In this document: piece by piece, positions 1 through 11,920 of the stretch
How positions within the stretch are numbered: position 1 is the first letter of the stretch
Layout of the letters: every line of letters starts with the position of its first letter
Assembly (NCBI GenBank): GCA_900239685.1
Contig: OENT01000022.1
Location: 62,001-126,000, forward strand
Source: Rotaria macrura
Lineage: Eukaryota; Rotifera; Eurotatoria; Philodinida; Philodinidae
DNA: 64,000 nt
Direction: 5' to 3'
Position numbers and translations under genes: made by a program
Notes under the pieces: generated by a model
Seen by the model: only the letters and a program-made list of their open reading frames with translations
The model's database searches: none
Told to the model about the DNA's origin: nothing

Positions 1-1498
1 TTGATTAAATATGTTCTATTTATCCTTTTAGTGAAGATACATATATGTATTTATCTATCTAGAAGTTAATCTTGATACTACGGTAATGCACTGAATTGGT
101 ACATCTCTGTATATCTGTACTTGATTAACTAACGCCATATTTAAAGTAATCACTTGGTTCATTCAATTCCGAGACGAATAATTATCTACCTCTGAACAAT
201 GCTTTCTATGGATGGAAATCCGTAGAAATAGACAAAATCTGCGAAGAAAAAGTGCACTCGCAATGTTTTATTTTCTTTGTACTTTATTTATCTCATTGTT
301 ATTGGTAACATTCGTTTGGATATCGTTCTTATCAAAGAACATCTGCTAACACGCTTCACTCATTAAGAATAATAATTTGAATAAGAACATATTCAATTAT
401 TTTCCAATAAATGCTACTCATTCGTTTATTTTCAAGATAATTAAATGAATCCTGTTTCATTAAGTTTATAAAAGGCCTTATTCTTGGATAATAAGAAAAA
501 ATATACAAGTTTGCTGAAATCTGACGTGCAAATAGGAACATTCTTTTACTTGAAAAAATCATTAAGCTGAATTCTGAGGAGATTCTCAATCTGCACAAAA
601 CATCTCAATGGTATCATGGACTTACAAAATGAAAGCGTTTATTCTGTTGACCCACAGCCATTTTTCTTGTTGTCATCAAGTAATTAAGATAAAATTCATT
701 TATATATATACGTATACAAGTATCTATCTTCAAACAAAAGGACAGAAAACTGTATCTACTGATTGGTTTAAAGGCAAACTAAATATGACAAAATTCACAG
801 TCACTATTAACAATAATAGGAAGCCATATCAGCAAAACATATCTTGTGTCTTCTTGTTTAGTTCAGGTTTTATAGAGGAAAAATTATTTTAACTATCAAT
901 CAGGCGTTAGTACATTGGACTAATTTGTGTATGCTTCTAATGAACAACAGTTGTATTCCGGATGACTCCTGTGTAGACAATCTGAGAAGGGAAACGACAT
1001 CGATGAGAGTCACTTTGTACTTTCATGATTCGTTAGTAAACAGCATTTTTTTTTCTTTTGATTTTGTTAAAAAATGTGAATTCATGAATCCAGAGTTCTA
1101 ATTAATTTTAATCAGGCTTAGACAAAGATTTTAGAAACAGACTCACACTATCCTGCTGATGGTTTTATTTCGTCTCATAAATTTCTAACTCTGATGAAAT
1201 CTCTACAAAATACCAAGAGATTTTATATGATACTTTCAGAATTAATACAATGCCATTCATGCCTACTATTTTAAGCTAAATATTCAGATAAACATGCCAG
1301 CATATCCTGTAATTCTTCAATGGCTCCATTTCATAAGATGAAGAGAAAACGATAGCAACATATTTTCTGAAAAATAATTCGTCTTTTCTTTTCTGACAGT
1401 CTTATTAACAAGGATATTAAACATAGAAACAAGTTTAGCAATATAAAATTAAGTTCATAATATATCATGTCGTCTTCCCACTGCAATACGATCAAATC
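1..1498. other. Intergenic, nothing recognised
   Basis: AT-rich sequence with no convincing exon. Short ORFs occur on both strands, but none has recognisable homology, splice structure or a domain. It may hold the promoter and 5' region of the receptor gene that follows. Confidence 0.6.
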
Positions 1499-2482
1499 AT
1501 GCTCTTTCCTCCAATCATTAACTACAACAACAGTGCCAGTGCTTTCTTCAATAAAATAGAAACGCCTCTTTCGAGATTCATTCGCTTCTGCATTCTACTA
1601 CCATGCACTATATTTTCGCTTGCATGCTGTATTTTTCTTATCTACTGCTTTATAACTACTAGGAAACTTCGTCATGCATTGAACAATCATGTCGTCATTA
1701 TTATAATCGTTCTCGAATTTCTCTATATTATTATCGACATACCACTCTATCTCAATTTTCTTCGATTGAAATTCGTATGGCCACAAACACCGGCCATCTG
1801 TCTTCTCTGGTGGGTGTCGAATAACGGTTTGCACGAAACTATAACTATTTTCGTAGCTTGGGCAGCTTTCGAACGACACATTTTAGTTATAGATAATCAA
1901 TGGATATCGACCACGAAAAGAAGATTATGCTGTCATTATTTACCCATCGGTATTATATTCGTCTATGCAATAATCTTCTACAGTGTGACCATCTTCTTTC
2001 CACCCTGTCAAAATCAGTTTCGGTATACAGAAGAATGGTGTTCGTTCTTATGCTTATTCAATAATTCGGCTTTTATCATATACCAGGCAGCGATCAATGA
2101 GATTCTATTTACTATTCTCATAGCCGTGTTTAGTTTTCTGTTACTCGTTCGCATCATAGTTCAGAAACGTGCACGTCTTCAACAGCCGATTCTTTGGCGT
2201 AAACATCGGAAGATGACCATACAGTTACTCGCAATATCATCTCCTTACATATTTTTTCATTTACCAGAAATGTTCATAAGTTTAATTAAACCATTCGATC
2301 AAACATCGGAGTACGGCATGGCATTTCAAATGTATATGAATTTTATCGGTTACGTTCCTGAAATTCTACTTCCATTCGTGTGTCTAGCTTCTCTCTATCC
2401 TAAACCATGGAGCCATCAACATCGAGCAGTAGGCATCGGACCCATCACAAATGTCAATCGTGCTCGTGGATGCTTAGCTTGA
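1499..2482 (+). CDS. Intronless rhodopsin-like 7TM receptor (orphan GPCR)
   Basis: The 327-residue single-exon protein has about seven hydrophobic segments, at roughly residues 28-53, 65-88, 97-122, 148-170, 192-218, 240-262 and 275-300. The end of TM3 carries E-R-H (in AAFERHILVI), the position of the DRY motif of class A receptors, so the charged pair is kept with Glu and the Tyr is replaced. A basic third loop (VQKRARLQQPILWRKHRKM) and a cytoplasmic tail follow. A Cys at the start of TM3 (PAICLLWW) and Cys residues in the second extracellular loop could form the usual disulphide. The family is inferred to be one of the large intronless orphan receptor sets of bdelloids, and the ligand cannot be told. 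The first ATG of the ORF was taken as start. It has no operon-like neighbour; both flanks are non-coding. Confidence 0.8.
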   Translation: MLFPPIINYNNSASAFFNKIETPLSRFIRFCILLPCTIFSLACCIFLIYCFITTRKLRHALNNHVVIIIIVLEFLYIIIDIPLYLNFLRLKFVWPQTPAICLLWWVSNNGLHETITIFVAWAAFERHILVIDNQWISTTKRRLCCHYLPIGIIFVYAIIFYSVTIFFPPCQNQFRYTEEWCSFLCLFNNSAFIIYQAAINEILFTILIAVFSFLLLVRIIVQKRARLQQPILWRKHRKMTIQLLAISSPYIFFHLPEMFISLIKPFDQTSEYGMAFQMYMNFIGYVPEILLPFVCLASLYPKPWSHQHRAVGIGPITNVNRARGCLA

Positions 2483-4599
2483 AACAGTAAGATGATAATC
2501 GATGAGAACGATGAATGTGTGAGTGAACTGTATTTTGTTAAACGAAAATAAAATCCCTTTGAATGAACCATCTTTGCATTAACGTTTGTTAAAATTGATC
2601 CGGGTTTTATGAATGGATTATAAAATATAGGCGTCATCTCTTTTTAGAGGAGTATCCTGCATGTACGTAGGTTCATTTAATATTGAGTTTTTCATTTCTT
2701 TTGTTTCATGATAAATGATAGAGTAGTAAAACTAATTCTACAAAATTTAGCTTGCAATTTATTGTGCATGGATTCTAAAAGTTCTCCGTTAACATTGCAT
2801 GATATTTTGTATGCTCGTCTGTGCGTGTGTGCGAAAATCATCGACATGAATGCATAATTGGGGATTTATAACTGATACCTAGAAAAGAGTCAAAACACGA
2901 ACTGTATGCTACTATTCATGGCACCATGGAATCCAGTACAAAATAAAAACGTTGATTTTTGATGATCTACTTTCGCACTCTCCATATAACTTATAAGTAT
3001 TTGATTCTGTCACTAAGTATGGACGATATCAATCTAAAAAAGTATCATCATCTTAGAAGGATTTTATGTGGATTATTGAGCTAGAACGGAGTTAAAAAAC
3101 ATTTAGCAGCTTGAAGATTGTATCGGCATTTCAGTGATTATTCTGTATGAATTCGTCTATGTGAATTACAGTTTTCTTCAAACATTTGATAGATTTAGGA
3201 TGATTTATCAATTTTTTCTTCAATGACCATTATGATATAGAAAATCCTTGATAGTTCGTAGTTAATCTTGCTTTGTCTGTTAACGTCAGTCTTAGTCAAT
3301 ATTGGTTTGTTACTACTGTGGCACAATGGTGAATAGATCTGGAATAACACATCTGGCAACTAAGCAAGAATATATCACAGCCTGTAAGCAGATGGAATAG
3401 ATCTGATCGAGACAGAACTGCTCAGCCTCTGCTTGAATGTTAATGTGACTCATCAGATCATGCACGTAAACGTCAATACCTTCACGCACGATCTAAAATT
3501 GAGTGCTGTTGGTGATTTGTGATTGAGTCGCTTATTGAATGGGGCATTTCAATTTTATTCGACGTTATTCATGCATATGTGAATGTTAGAACTGTAATTC
3601 CATTTGTTCTAATTTTCAAAGATAATATTCTGAAAATTGCTACTAATGACTATATTTTCGTAATACTTGATTCGTTCCCAAGAAGACATAGACCATTTGT
3701 AAGAGATATGTGCTAATAGTATTGTAGAATGAGTATGGAAGCCCTGTGAAAACTACACTTGTTGCTCTAAAGATCAAAATAACAACGTTTTCAAGTGCAT
3801 CAATTCATTGATTACTGATGTTTGTGATAGTTTTCCTTATTATTCACCTAGAAGTGCTTGATTTGTAATTCGAATGTCATCATCACACCATATTTTTGAG
3901 AGTTACAGTTTTTCTTTATACTAACATCTTAGCGATGATTACATATACAGATATAATATCAATCTGATCGTTGACATAAGTTAAACATTTTCTCATGATG
4001 TTTGATGATTTTTTTTTCAAAAGACTACTCGATAGATATTGTCTATCAATGTGAACAGTTCCACAGTATAAATAAAACATTTGACATGCTCTAAGGGACA
4101 CTCGGATTGTCTGCAAATGATAATAGACTTTGCAATACAAAACTAGCAATCCAATGAACCAACAATTTTTTCAAAGACAAAGTGAACAGTAAAAGAATCA
4201 TTGACAAGGGAGTGAAATAGAGGGTGTTAGAAAAAAATATAACGAAATTCCATTGATGAAAAAGTTGTACTCGTTGCTTTAGTATGAACTTTCGTAGGAG
4301 ATCGAAAGTATTGTTCTGTTTCCCGTCGAGTTCCCAAATTCCAAAGGTTGATCTAAATTTAACTCAGCTGGAAGCTTCTATAAATAACGTATGTAAGTAA
4401 TCATGATCAAATAACCTTGTGAGAGTGAATCAATGACATAGATACAGTCATAGCCAATCAAAGAAAAAGTTTATCGGTGATTGTTAACAACAGCTTGACA
4501 ATATAAAAGCGTCAAAACACAAATACAACTAACACATTCTCTTGAATCTTCTACACATATTCCCAAGAAATAAGCATTCATTTTTTTCAATCAAAAACT
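2483..4599. other. Intergenic
   Basis: About 2.1 kb without a supportable exon. The right end contains the TATA-like promoter of the next gene. Isolated short ORFs here (for example 3519-3716 and 3916-4149) show no domain or splice support. Confidence 0.6.
4502..4507 (+). promoter_or_regulatory. TATA box (TATAAA)
   Basis: ATATAAAAGC lies 98 bases upstream of the ATG at 4600. A start site about 30 bases downstream would leave a 5' leader of about 65 nt. It is among the clearest core-promoter elements in the window. Confidence 0.45.
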
Positions 4600-5511
4600 A
4601 TGTCACAACACTCATCGTCCATGGATATTTCAAATGGACTTCGATGTCGAGTAAGCTATAGTGTGTTTGTATGTTGACATGTTAACATTGATATACAGTA
4701 CTTAGATAATGGCTATCAACCAATAAACTCTGATGAATACCAAGATTTTGTGTTTTGGTCATCTTATTCTGGAGATTCTCGAAGAACATCCTATGCCAGT
4801 GATCTATCATCATTAGAACAACATTCAGATATAAATGAACTAAGCGATGTATCTGAAGAGAATGAACAAATGTATTATGAACCGGCAAAACGAGTACTAT
4901 CACAAGATTCTGAAGAAAAATTTGAAATTGTCTATGACATTCGCAATGGTTTTACATCGGATCAAATATTGGTTATAGAAATGGCTTTACAAATTGTAGC
5001 CGACAGATTATTTAAACCTGAAATTCTACATAATCTGTATCAAGTATGTGGTATATCTGGCTGCTTTTTAACGGACGAAGTATTATCACAGTCAAACTTA
5101 CAACATAGTTCAATTTCTTATAATAAATATTTATTTTTACATTATCAATTGATGTGCTTGAGAAAGCAAAGTAAAAACGGTGAATTACCAATCATTAATA
5201 TTTCTCCTATTCATGAAATGGCTCAAAATAAACAAGATAATCCTTATTCTCCTTGTGTTTTTTGTGTTTCACACGGATCAACATGTGTAGTTGATGGTGA
5301 ATTCGAAATTGAATTGAACCAAGATAAACTTGATGGATCAGTTCGAAACATTTCAAATGCTTTATTTTGGGCTGGCGAAATTGTTTATGGCATGTTTCGT
5401 AACTTAGGCCATCGATCCAGTGATACTTGCAATACGAACCGATCGCAGATAGATGTTTTAAAAAAATGTTTTCTCTATAACGGAAGTTATATTCCAATTT
5501 TAACGAAATGA
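4600..5511 (+). CDS. Metallopeptidase-like protein with degenerate zinc motif (possible pseudoenzyme)
   Basis: Two exons, 4600-4650 and 4699-5511, flank a 48-nt GTAAGC...ACAG intron that joins in phase 0, giving about 287 residues. The N-terminal third is Ser/acidic and looks disordered, with no signal peptide. The C-terminal part has WAGEIVYGMFRNLGHRSSD. In metzincin-style peptidases this position reads HExxHxxGxxH; here the three metal positions are Tyr, Arg and Ser and the catalytic Glu is Gly, while the surrounding WAG...NLGH frame is kept. I infer a peptidase-derived protein that no longer binds zinc, and the family link rests on motif shape only. Cys pairs (SPCVFC, STCVV, DTCNTN, KKCF) are retained. 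A TATA box lies upstream. The alternative is an unrelated rotifer-specific protein. Confidence 0.55.
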
Positions 5512-7784
5512 ATTCTTTTATGATAGTACCATATTGTAGGAAATGTTTTTAAATTCTTATAATCGAATAAAATCATTGATTTAAAGCTTGTGTAATATGG
5601 TAGTACAAAATGTTTTGTCATTCGAAAGAATTCAAATGAATATTGTTTTATCGGAAAATTTTTTCACTAGAGAATAGTCAAAATATTGACGGCACAAAAA
5701 AGAAACAGTTTCATACAAGATTAAACCTTCGCAGTGTTATTTTTCAACGCATTCTGTTGTTGCCATGTATTACTTCCAATAGAAAGAAATGATTCCATTC
5801 TCTAGCTAGCAAAAACATCCACAGTCGTTATTAGAGTAAGTCTCGCATGTCATTTCGTTACGTAGACAACGAAAATTCATAATCTTGTTAGATCTATTCG
5901 TGAAATAGAAAGAAAATGATGCAAAAAATATTAGATTATACGTTGAAAAGTGCTCAACGATGAAAATGTTCATCATTTCATGAGAAGGAAAACATATACG
6001 ATGATGCCGAGGATATTCTTCAAGGGAATTAGCAAAAATCTGAATTGTTACTTATGCAAAGATAACCCGTACACATTGAGACTTGCATTATTTCTTAAAA
6101 TCGACCCGTTTCTGTCCAAAGCTTATGAATTCAACTGATTAATTAATATAAGCAACAATTGTCAGAACAGAATTTACATTGAACGATACTAGGTTTATTT
6201 TCCTTTTTTGGAAAGTTTTTATGAATATTGACAGTTGTTGAATTGGCATGATTATATATTGCAATTTGAACTTGATTTTCGTCATGCGGTGCGTACGATA
6301 ACAAAGTTAATATGGAAAATAAAACTACATCACGATAAAATATTGTTGTCTTATTTATATTTTAGAGTTGGTCTAGTGAGAATTCAGTTGAAATGTATGG
6401 CTCTACAGAACTGAATGAAATAAAAACGATCGTTTCATTTTGTTAACTGTCCAAGGCGTTGTGAAAATCCTACTATTCAGTTGAGAATATTTTGAAAGAA
6501 GAATAAAATACATTAACTTGTTTGTTTTTCTTCATTATGAAAGGTAAATAAAATAAAAACATGAAACCTCTTATTTGCCAGCTTCTGGGTAAAATACAAA
6601 ACATCACTACATCCATTCATTAAAAATACAATGTTAACATTAAGTAACAAAAACTTACTTTATTTTCAATCATTGTGAAAGAAAAGTGTATGTTTACTCG
6701 TCTTGTTTTCGTAGATGTTGTGTTTCGCTAGATTCCATTACTTGTCCTAATTTCATCTAGTAAAGGTTTGTTTTTGTTTTACTAGTAGCAGGATTTTTTC
6801 AAGACAATGTCATTCTTTTTTCGAAACATAAAAATGATGCCCTGTTTGTATTTATCCTGAATAATACATCGTGACAACCAAATACTACCATTTGAGATTA
6901 TACATATATATCTTCTGTTTATTTTTGGAACAGTATTCTTAGATTTCAATCCTTATATGGTTATGATTGTCAACAAGGAAGACAACTATAGCTCTTAAAG
7001 TAGATCCGCTCGAAGACAAGTAAATAGTCGTTTTCTGAAAACGTTCTTCAATCACGGAAAACGCATCTAATTCAAGCTCGTGCATTGTATTAGTAGCATT
7101 GATGAATACGAACAAGAGAAAAATGACATGATGGCAAAATAGATGATCAGGATTAATCTTTACAAGCATCAGTCAGAAAATCATAAATCAAAGAACAAAG
7201 GCTTCATTTTGAATACATGAATCAATGTAGTATGGATCACAGACTCTAAGGGAATGACAATATTCATATATCGTTGGCTTTTTAATATGACCTTTGTTGA
7301 ATCGAGTAAAATCGAATCTAAATGCAGATACAGCCCAGTTAAGTGAGTATCCGATAGAGCCGAGGACGTCAGAACACCTGCATCAAGATTCATGCTTTAT
7401 CAATTTCATATTTTTTAATGAAGCAGATATATTCTGGTCAATAGAAGACGTTAACTTTATTTAGCATGATAGAATGAACTACTTAAACTTGATGAATTGA
7501 TATCCGTTTCTTTCATACAATTGAGATCTACAGTTATTTTATTGTAAAGTTTTAACTCATTAAGCGCGTCCAACATTGATCGTACATTATTTAATTATCG
7601 GCAATCAGTATTCAATCTTGCATTGTTCATTCAAATAAAAATTCATAGATCTCAGAAATTAAGTTTTTTCTTCGCAATCATAAACTTTTAACATCGTTAG
7701 AGGACTTGGCATGTTCGACACTTGTACTATTTACCAAAAATTAAATTTTTGGTTTAGACAAATCACAAAGAATCTCACTCTTGC
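5512..7784. other. Intergenic
   Basis: No supportable exon. An AATAAA-type signal (about 5567-5572, in cgaataaaat) shortly after the previous stop probably ends that transcript. The remainder is AT-rich with short unsupported ORFs. Confidence 0.6.
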
Positions 7785-8336
7785 GAGGGGTGGCAGAATT
7801 CTCACAAGCAGAATTCAAGAACTCTGTATCATACACTATTATCTATAGCTACATCTATTCCCTAAGCAGAATTTTGTACCCTATTATGTCCCTTCATCCA
7901 CACTAACCCTTGTGAATAAAGCAGAATTCTGCTTAGAATTTTGTTCGTGCAGCAGAATTTCGTCAGAATTCTGTTCCCTAAGCAGAATTCTGTATCTTAC
8001 TATGTCCCTTGATCCCCATTAGGAGCATTTTGTAAAGATGATCTCGAAATCTTGTGATGAGTAAGTAAGATTGCAAGAGCATCGTTGGATCGGTGAGGAA
8101 GATGTATAGTAAGTGAACGTGAATAACGATAGTATGAAACAGAATTCTGCTGGGAGATAAGAATTCTGGTAGTGATATATACATATAGAAGCATACTAAG
8201 CTTATTTACAGAACAAACACAATTCTGAAAATGATATATACGTATATACATATACATATATATGTAAGCGCACTATGCTTATTTAAAGAACGAGCAGAAT
8301 TCTTGAATTCTGCTGTGATGAATTTTGCCACTGCTG
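7785..8336. mobile_element. Non-autonomous hAT-type element with GCAGAATTC-motif body
   Basis: The 552-bp element is flanked by a perfect 8-bp target duplication ACTCTTGC (7777-7784 and 8337-8344). The left terminus reads GAGGGGTGGCAGAATTC and the right terminus in reverse complement reads CAGCAGTGGCAAAATTC. Similarity continues inward to about 40 bp, including an exact GCAGAATTCAAGAA on both sides. An 8-bp duplication and CAG...CTG-like ends are typical of hAT transposons. There is no transposase ORF. The interior is dominated by repeated GCAGAATTC/GAATTCTGC motifs, which are themselves palindromic and match the TIR. Confidence 0.82.
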
Positions 8337-11300
8337 ACTCTTGCATGTTATCTTTGAAAAATTTGGTTTCCTTTGTTGAATGTTGAAATTCATGTCAGAC
8401 TTCAAATGAGTTTTGTTCCATGTGCAATGAATGAAAATTCGTACTTGACGGAAGTATCATAAATAAGATTGAATGTTTTTGTTTATCTCTCAAAACAATA
8501 ATAATCTCTGTTCGTTTCTGTATGTGATAAATCAATTTTTCTGAAAGCAAATCCTGATTTCGGTACCTAACTATGAATGAAATATGAAATACCAAAGTTC
8601 CCTTTTCGATAGAAAAACACGTTGTAATAAGAGCGCCCTCACGACACAATGATACCTTTTTTAAATTATCATTCTCGAAACGTTGCATAGCTAAATATTT
8701 TATAGTAATTCAGCGAATGCTATCACACAAAAACAAGCATAAGTTGGAAGAAGAAGAAATAATTCAAAGATATCACCTTGATAACATGAACAGATTGCTT
8801 GAAAAGTATAAAAAAACGCAAATGAAATCTAAAATGAAACGTTTAGCTTCCTTCAGATGCTCAATGGCGAAGATATAAAATAGAGTCACGCGACATTAAG
8901 GCTTCAGTCATACAGAACTGCTAGAAAAAGTTACCTATCATTATGAATATCAAATTATGTTTAACGTAGAATGGCTAAACTTGATTTTTTTATACAGAAG
9001 TAGAATATATGACAGCGAGAAAAATATCGTCTGGAAATTTGAAACAAAATATTCGAAGTTCTAGAGTCTGATTATAAAAGTAACTACTAAAAATTTCCAA
9101 CGTTGAATTTTCGTCGTAGAGAGAGGTCGGTAGATACGAACTTCTACTTTTGAACAATCTCAATCAAATTTTATAATGCATCATCGTTTTGCAACGTAGG
9201 TTTTCTTTGAAAAAAACAACGGTTTTATGGTATATTCGTCACATCTCACTGGATAATAGAGAGGTGTTGATCTATTATCAAGTGACTTTAAACGATGGTA
9301 TTGTTGTTTGGTTTTCTACAGAGCAAATTGATCTTTTCTGTTATTTTTTCAAACAATCAATTGATTTGAAGAAGACGGATGCCTGGAATTTAACAGGGTA
9401 TGATCGAGCAAAGTGACGAAGTTTTATCTACTATGGCTATGGCACTAGCAAAGTAAATTACATCATTAGTACGTTTTTTTGTAGAAAAAAGTCGTTCAAT
9501 ACATTGAATATGAAAAACATAATTTAACCGAAATAGCTCACAGAACATAGTTTTTACATTTATATTCCGCGTATCATAACATCCATATAGAATTATAGCA
9601 ATGTGAGACTTCCGTAATCTAAATCTTTTCAAAAGATTAGTCACAAAAAAAAGGAAGCGTACTAATGAAAAATATGTAAAATGATAAATGCAGAAGTATG
9701 CCTATTTGACAGAAAAGGCTTTATGCAACGAGCATATGCTCTAGCAAGAACTAAAATTATATCTTAGATCTGTTCTTCAGTCAACTACTGGGATTTGAAA
9801 ATAACTTTTCTGACGTTAAACACTTCCGTGCGGTAAAAACTCGTAAGTAAAAAGAGATTCGAATTGTTTTTGAGAACAAGCTAATTCTTTGTAGTTGAGT
9901 CCATTGGAAAGTTCTAGACCAGTTAAAACGGCAGTGAAAATGGCGGATCTTGGAATGATATGTTTTATGTAGACGAGCATATTTCAAAGTAACGTAACTT
10001 AGAATTAAATAATATTTTCTTGTGATTAACAGATGAATCGAAATCGATTTATTTTTTGAAAGCTCCGATCTGAACAATTTTTAGTAGGACGTATAACTTC
10101 TATCGTTCACAACATATTCATTCATAGTAGAAATGTTGAAGTTGAAGAATTCAAGGAAGTATATCGAAATACAATTGTCTATCGCCGATAGGAACATATG
10201 AATTTAATGACTCGTGTCTATACCTACGTAGCATTCCGTATTCTGCAGCAGTTTATAAGATGACTGAATATCAAACGAATTTCTACATCTTTTTGTGTTG
10301 TTTCTATTGCATAGTTAAGTAAAAAACTAAATGAGGCAAATGTTGTAAGTGTATTATCCTCTTGTACGATGTAATTTGTAGACATCAGTTCTAATAACTG
10401 TTCCAGTAATATCAGGTTTATTTTCTTATGTAATGAATTGATTTGTTTGCAGATAATTATAAATCATAGATTTCACGTAGTTTATCGTTCTTTTTCATTT
10501 TTAGAGTTCAATGATCTTTTTAAGTTCATCCCGATAGTGTTCAAAGTACTATTTGAGGATATTGTAGATGATAATACATGTCGAACATTGTGTATTTTCT
10601 CAATGATAGATCTCTACTTTTCTTTTCCAGTAGGAGATGTTCGTTTATAACGATAATCAAATTTTATGCTTGTTCTTAATCTTTGTTTTTTGTTGATCAT
10701 TGAAAATATTCTACAGATTTCAAGTTAACATTATCTACTCATAAAAGATTTTAATTTGAACTGTAATTTAAAACACTGAGCATCTCAATTGAAAGTAAAA
10801 GCATATGAATATATCTGTATGTAAATGTATTCTTTAGTCTGATTTCAATATGTTAGTTTCTTGATGCAAAAATTTCTCGCTTCATTAAATAGTATAATAT
10901 TTTTATATTATATCAAGCATTTTCTTTGTTGCTGAAGTTTAAAAAAACAATAAACAGAAAAGGTCACGAACGTAGAAAAAAAATGTTTTAAGCTGTATTA
11001 ATCTGAGTTATGCAATGAATAAGCTTCCTTCTCATTTATTTTACTTTTTTCTTTTTTTTTAATACTTGCAGAGCATGTGAAATATGATTTTTGACATCAT
11101 TCGACAAGAAAAATGTTTCACAACATCTAACTATGAAAGAAAGAGAAACGAGAGTCAGCTGAAGAGATATGGACTCTTCTAGATTTTTATAGAATATATG
11201 CAAACTAAATACTCATGCATGTTCTTTTTTATCCTTTCTCGTTGTTCTTATCGATCCTCTAATGCTAACGCAGCAGCTGAGAACAGAAAAGAACGAAAAA

Positions 11301-11420
11301 CTGCCGGGGTATTAAGAACAACAAAGAAAAAAAATGCAAGTCATTGAAGATACTGCATTGTCATTACTATACGTTTTTCTTGTCTCTGCAATTTATATAA
11401 TAGAATAAAAAGTACCTAAT
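8337..11420. other. Intergenic
   Basis: About 3 kb of AT-rich DNA. Several ORFs of 70-98 codons occur on both strands (for example 8395-8688, 9781-10077), but none has a domain, coherent codon pattern or matching splice sites. Confidence 0.55.
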
Positions 11421-11920
11421 ATGGCGGGTGTTGCAAAATTATTTGATGGAAACGTTGTGAATAAATCGAATGAAGAAGTTGATCTTAATGATGAGCATTA
11501 CAAGGGTAAAATAATCGGTCTTTATTTCAGTGCACATTGGTATGTTTTACAATGCATATAAAATGTAAAGTCAATCCGATTAATTTTTTCCTTAGGTGTC
11601 CTCCATGTCGTGGTTTTACTCCAATACTTATTGAATTTTATAAAACTCATTGTAAAGAAAAAAATTTCGAAATCATATTTATTAGTTCCGATCGTGATGA
11701 AAGAGCATTTAACGAATATTGTAAAGATATGCCTTGGTTAACATTACGTTATAGTGAAAGAAAGAAAAAGGAAGAAATAGGAAAAAAATTTCATATCACT
11801 GGTGTTCCAACAATAATGTTACTTGATGGAGATTCAGGAGATATTATCTGTAAAGATGCAAGAGACAAAATTCAACATAAAGATACACGTGGAGAATTTT
11901 TTCCTTGGAGACCATTATGA
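11421..11920 (+). CDS. Tryparedoxin/nucleoredoxin-like thioredoxin-fold protein
   Basis: Two exons, 11421-11539 and 11596-11920, flank a 56-nt GTATGT...TTAG intron that splits the Trp codon of the active site. The product is 147 residues. After a short N-terminal strand the protein has FSAHWCPPCRGFTP, so the redox pair is Cys41 and Cys44 in the WCPPC form typical of tryparedoxin and nucleoredoxin. IIFISSDRDE and the cis-Pro loop GVPTIMLLDGDSG complete a thioredoxin fold. It is expected to act as a cytosolic dithiol oxidoreductase. The C-terminus (ARDKIQ..GEFFPWRPL) is like that of nucleoredoxin-like proteins. There is no signal peptide. Continuing the open frame across the intron from exon 2 gives a false N-terminus without the active-site Trp. 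Confidence 0.9.

Noticed and set aside
608-892. + strand ORF of 94 codons near the left end
   Set aside because: No domain, splice or promoter support and AT-rich random composition.
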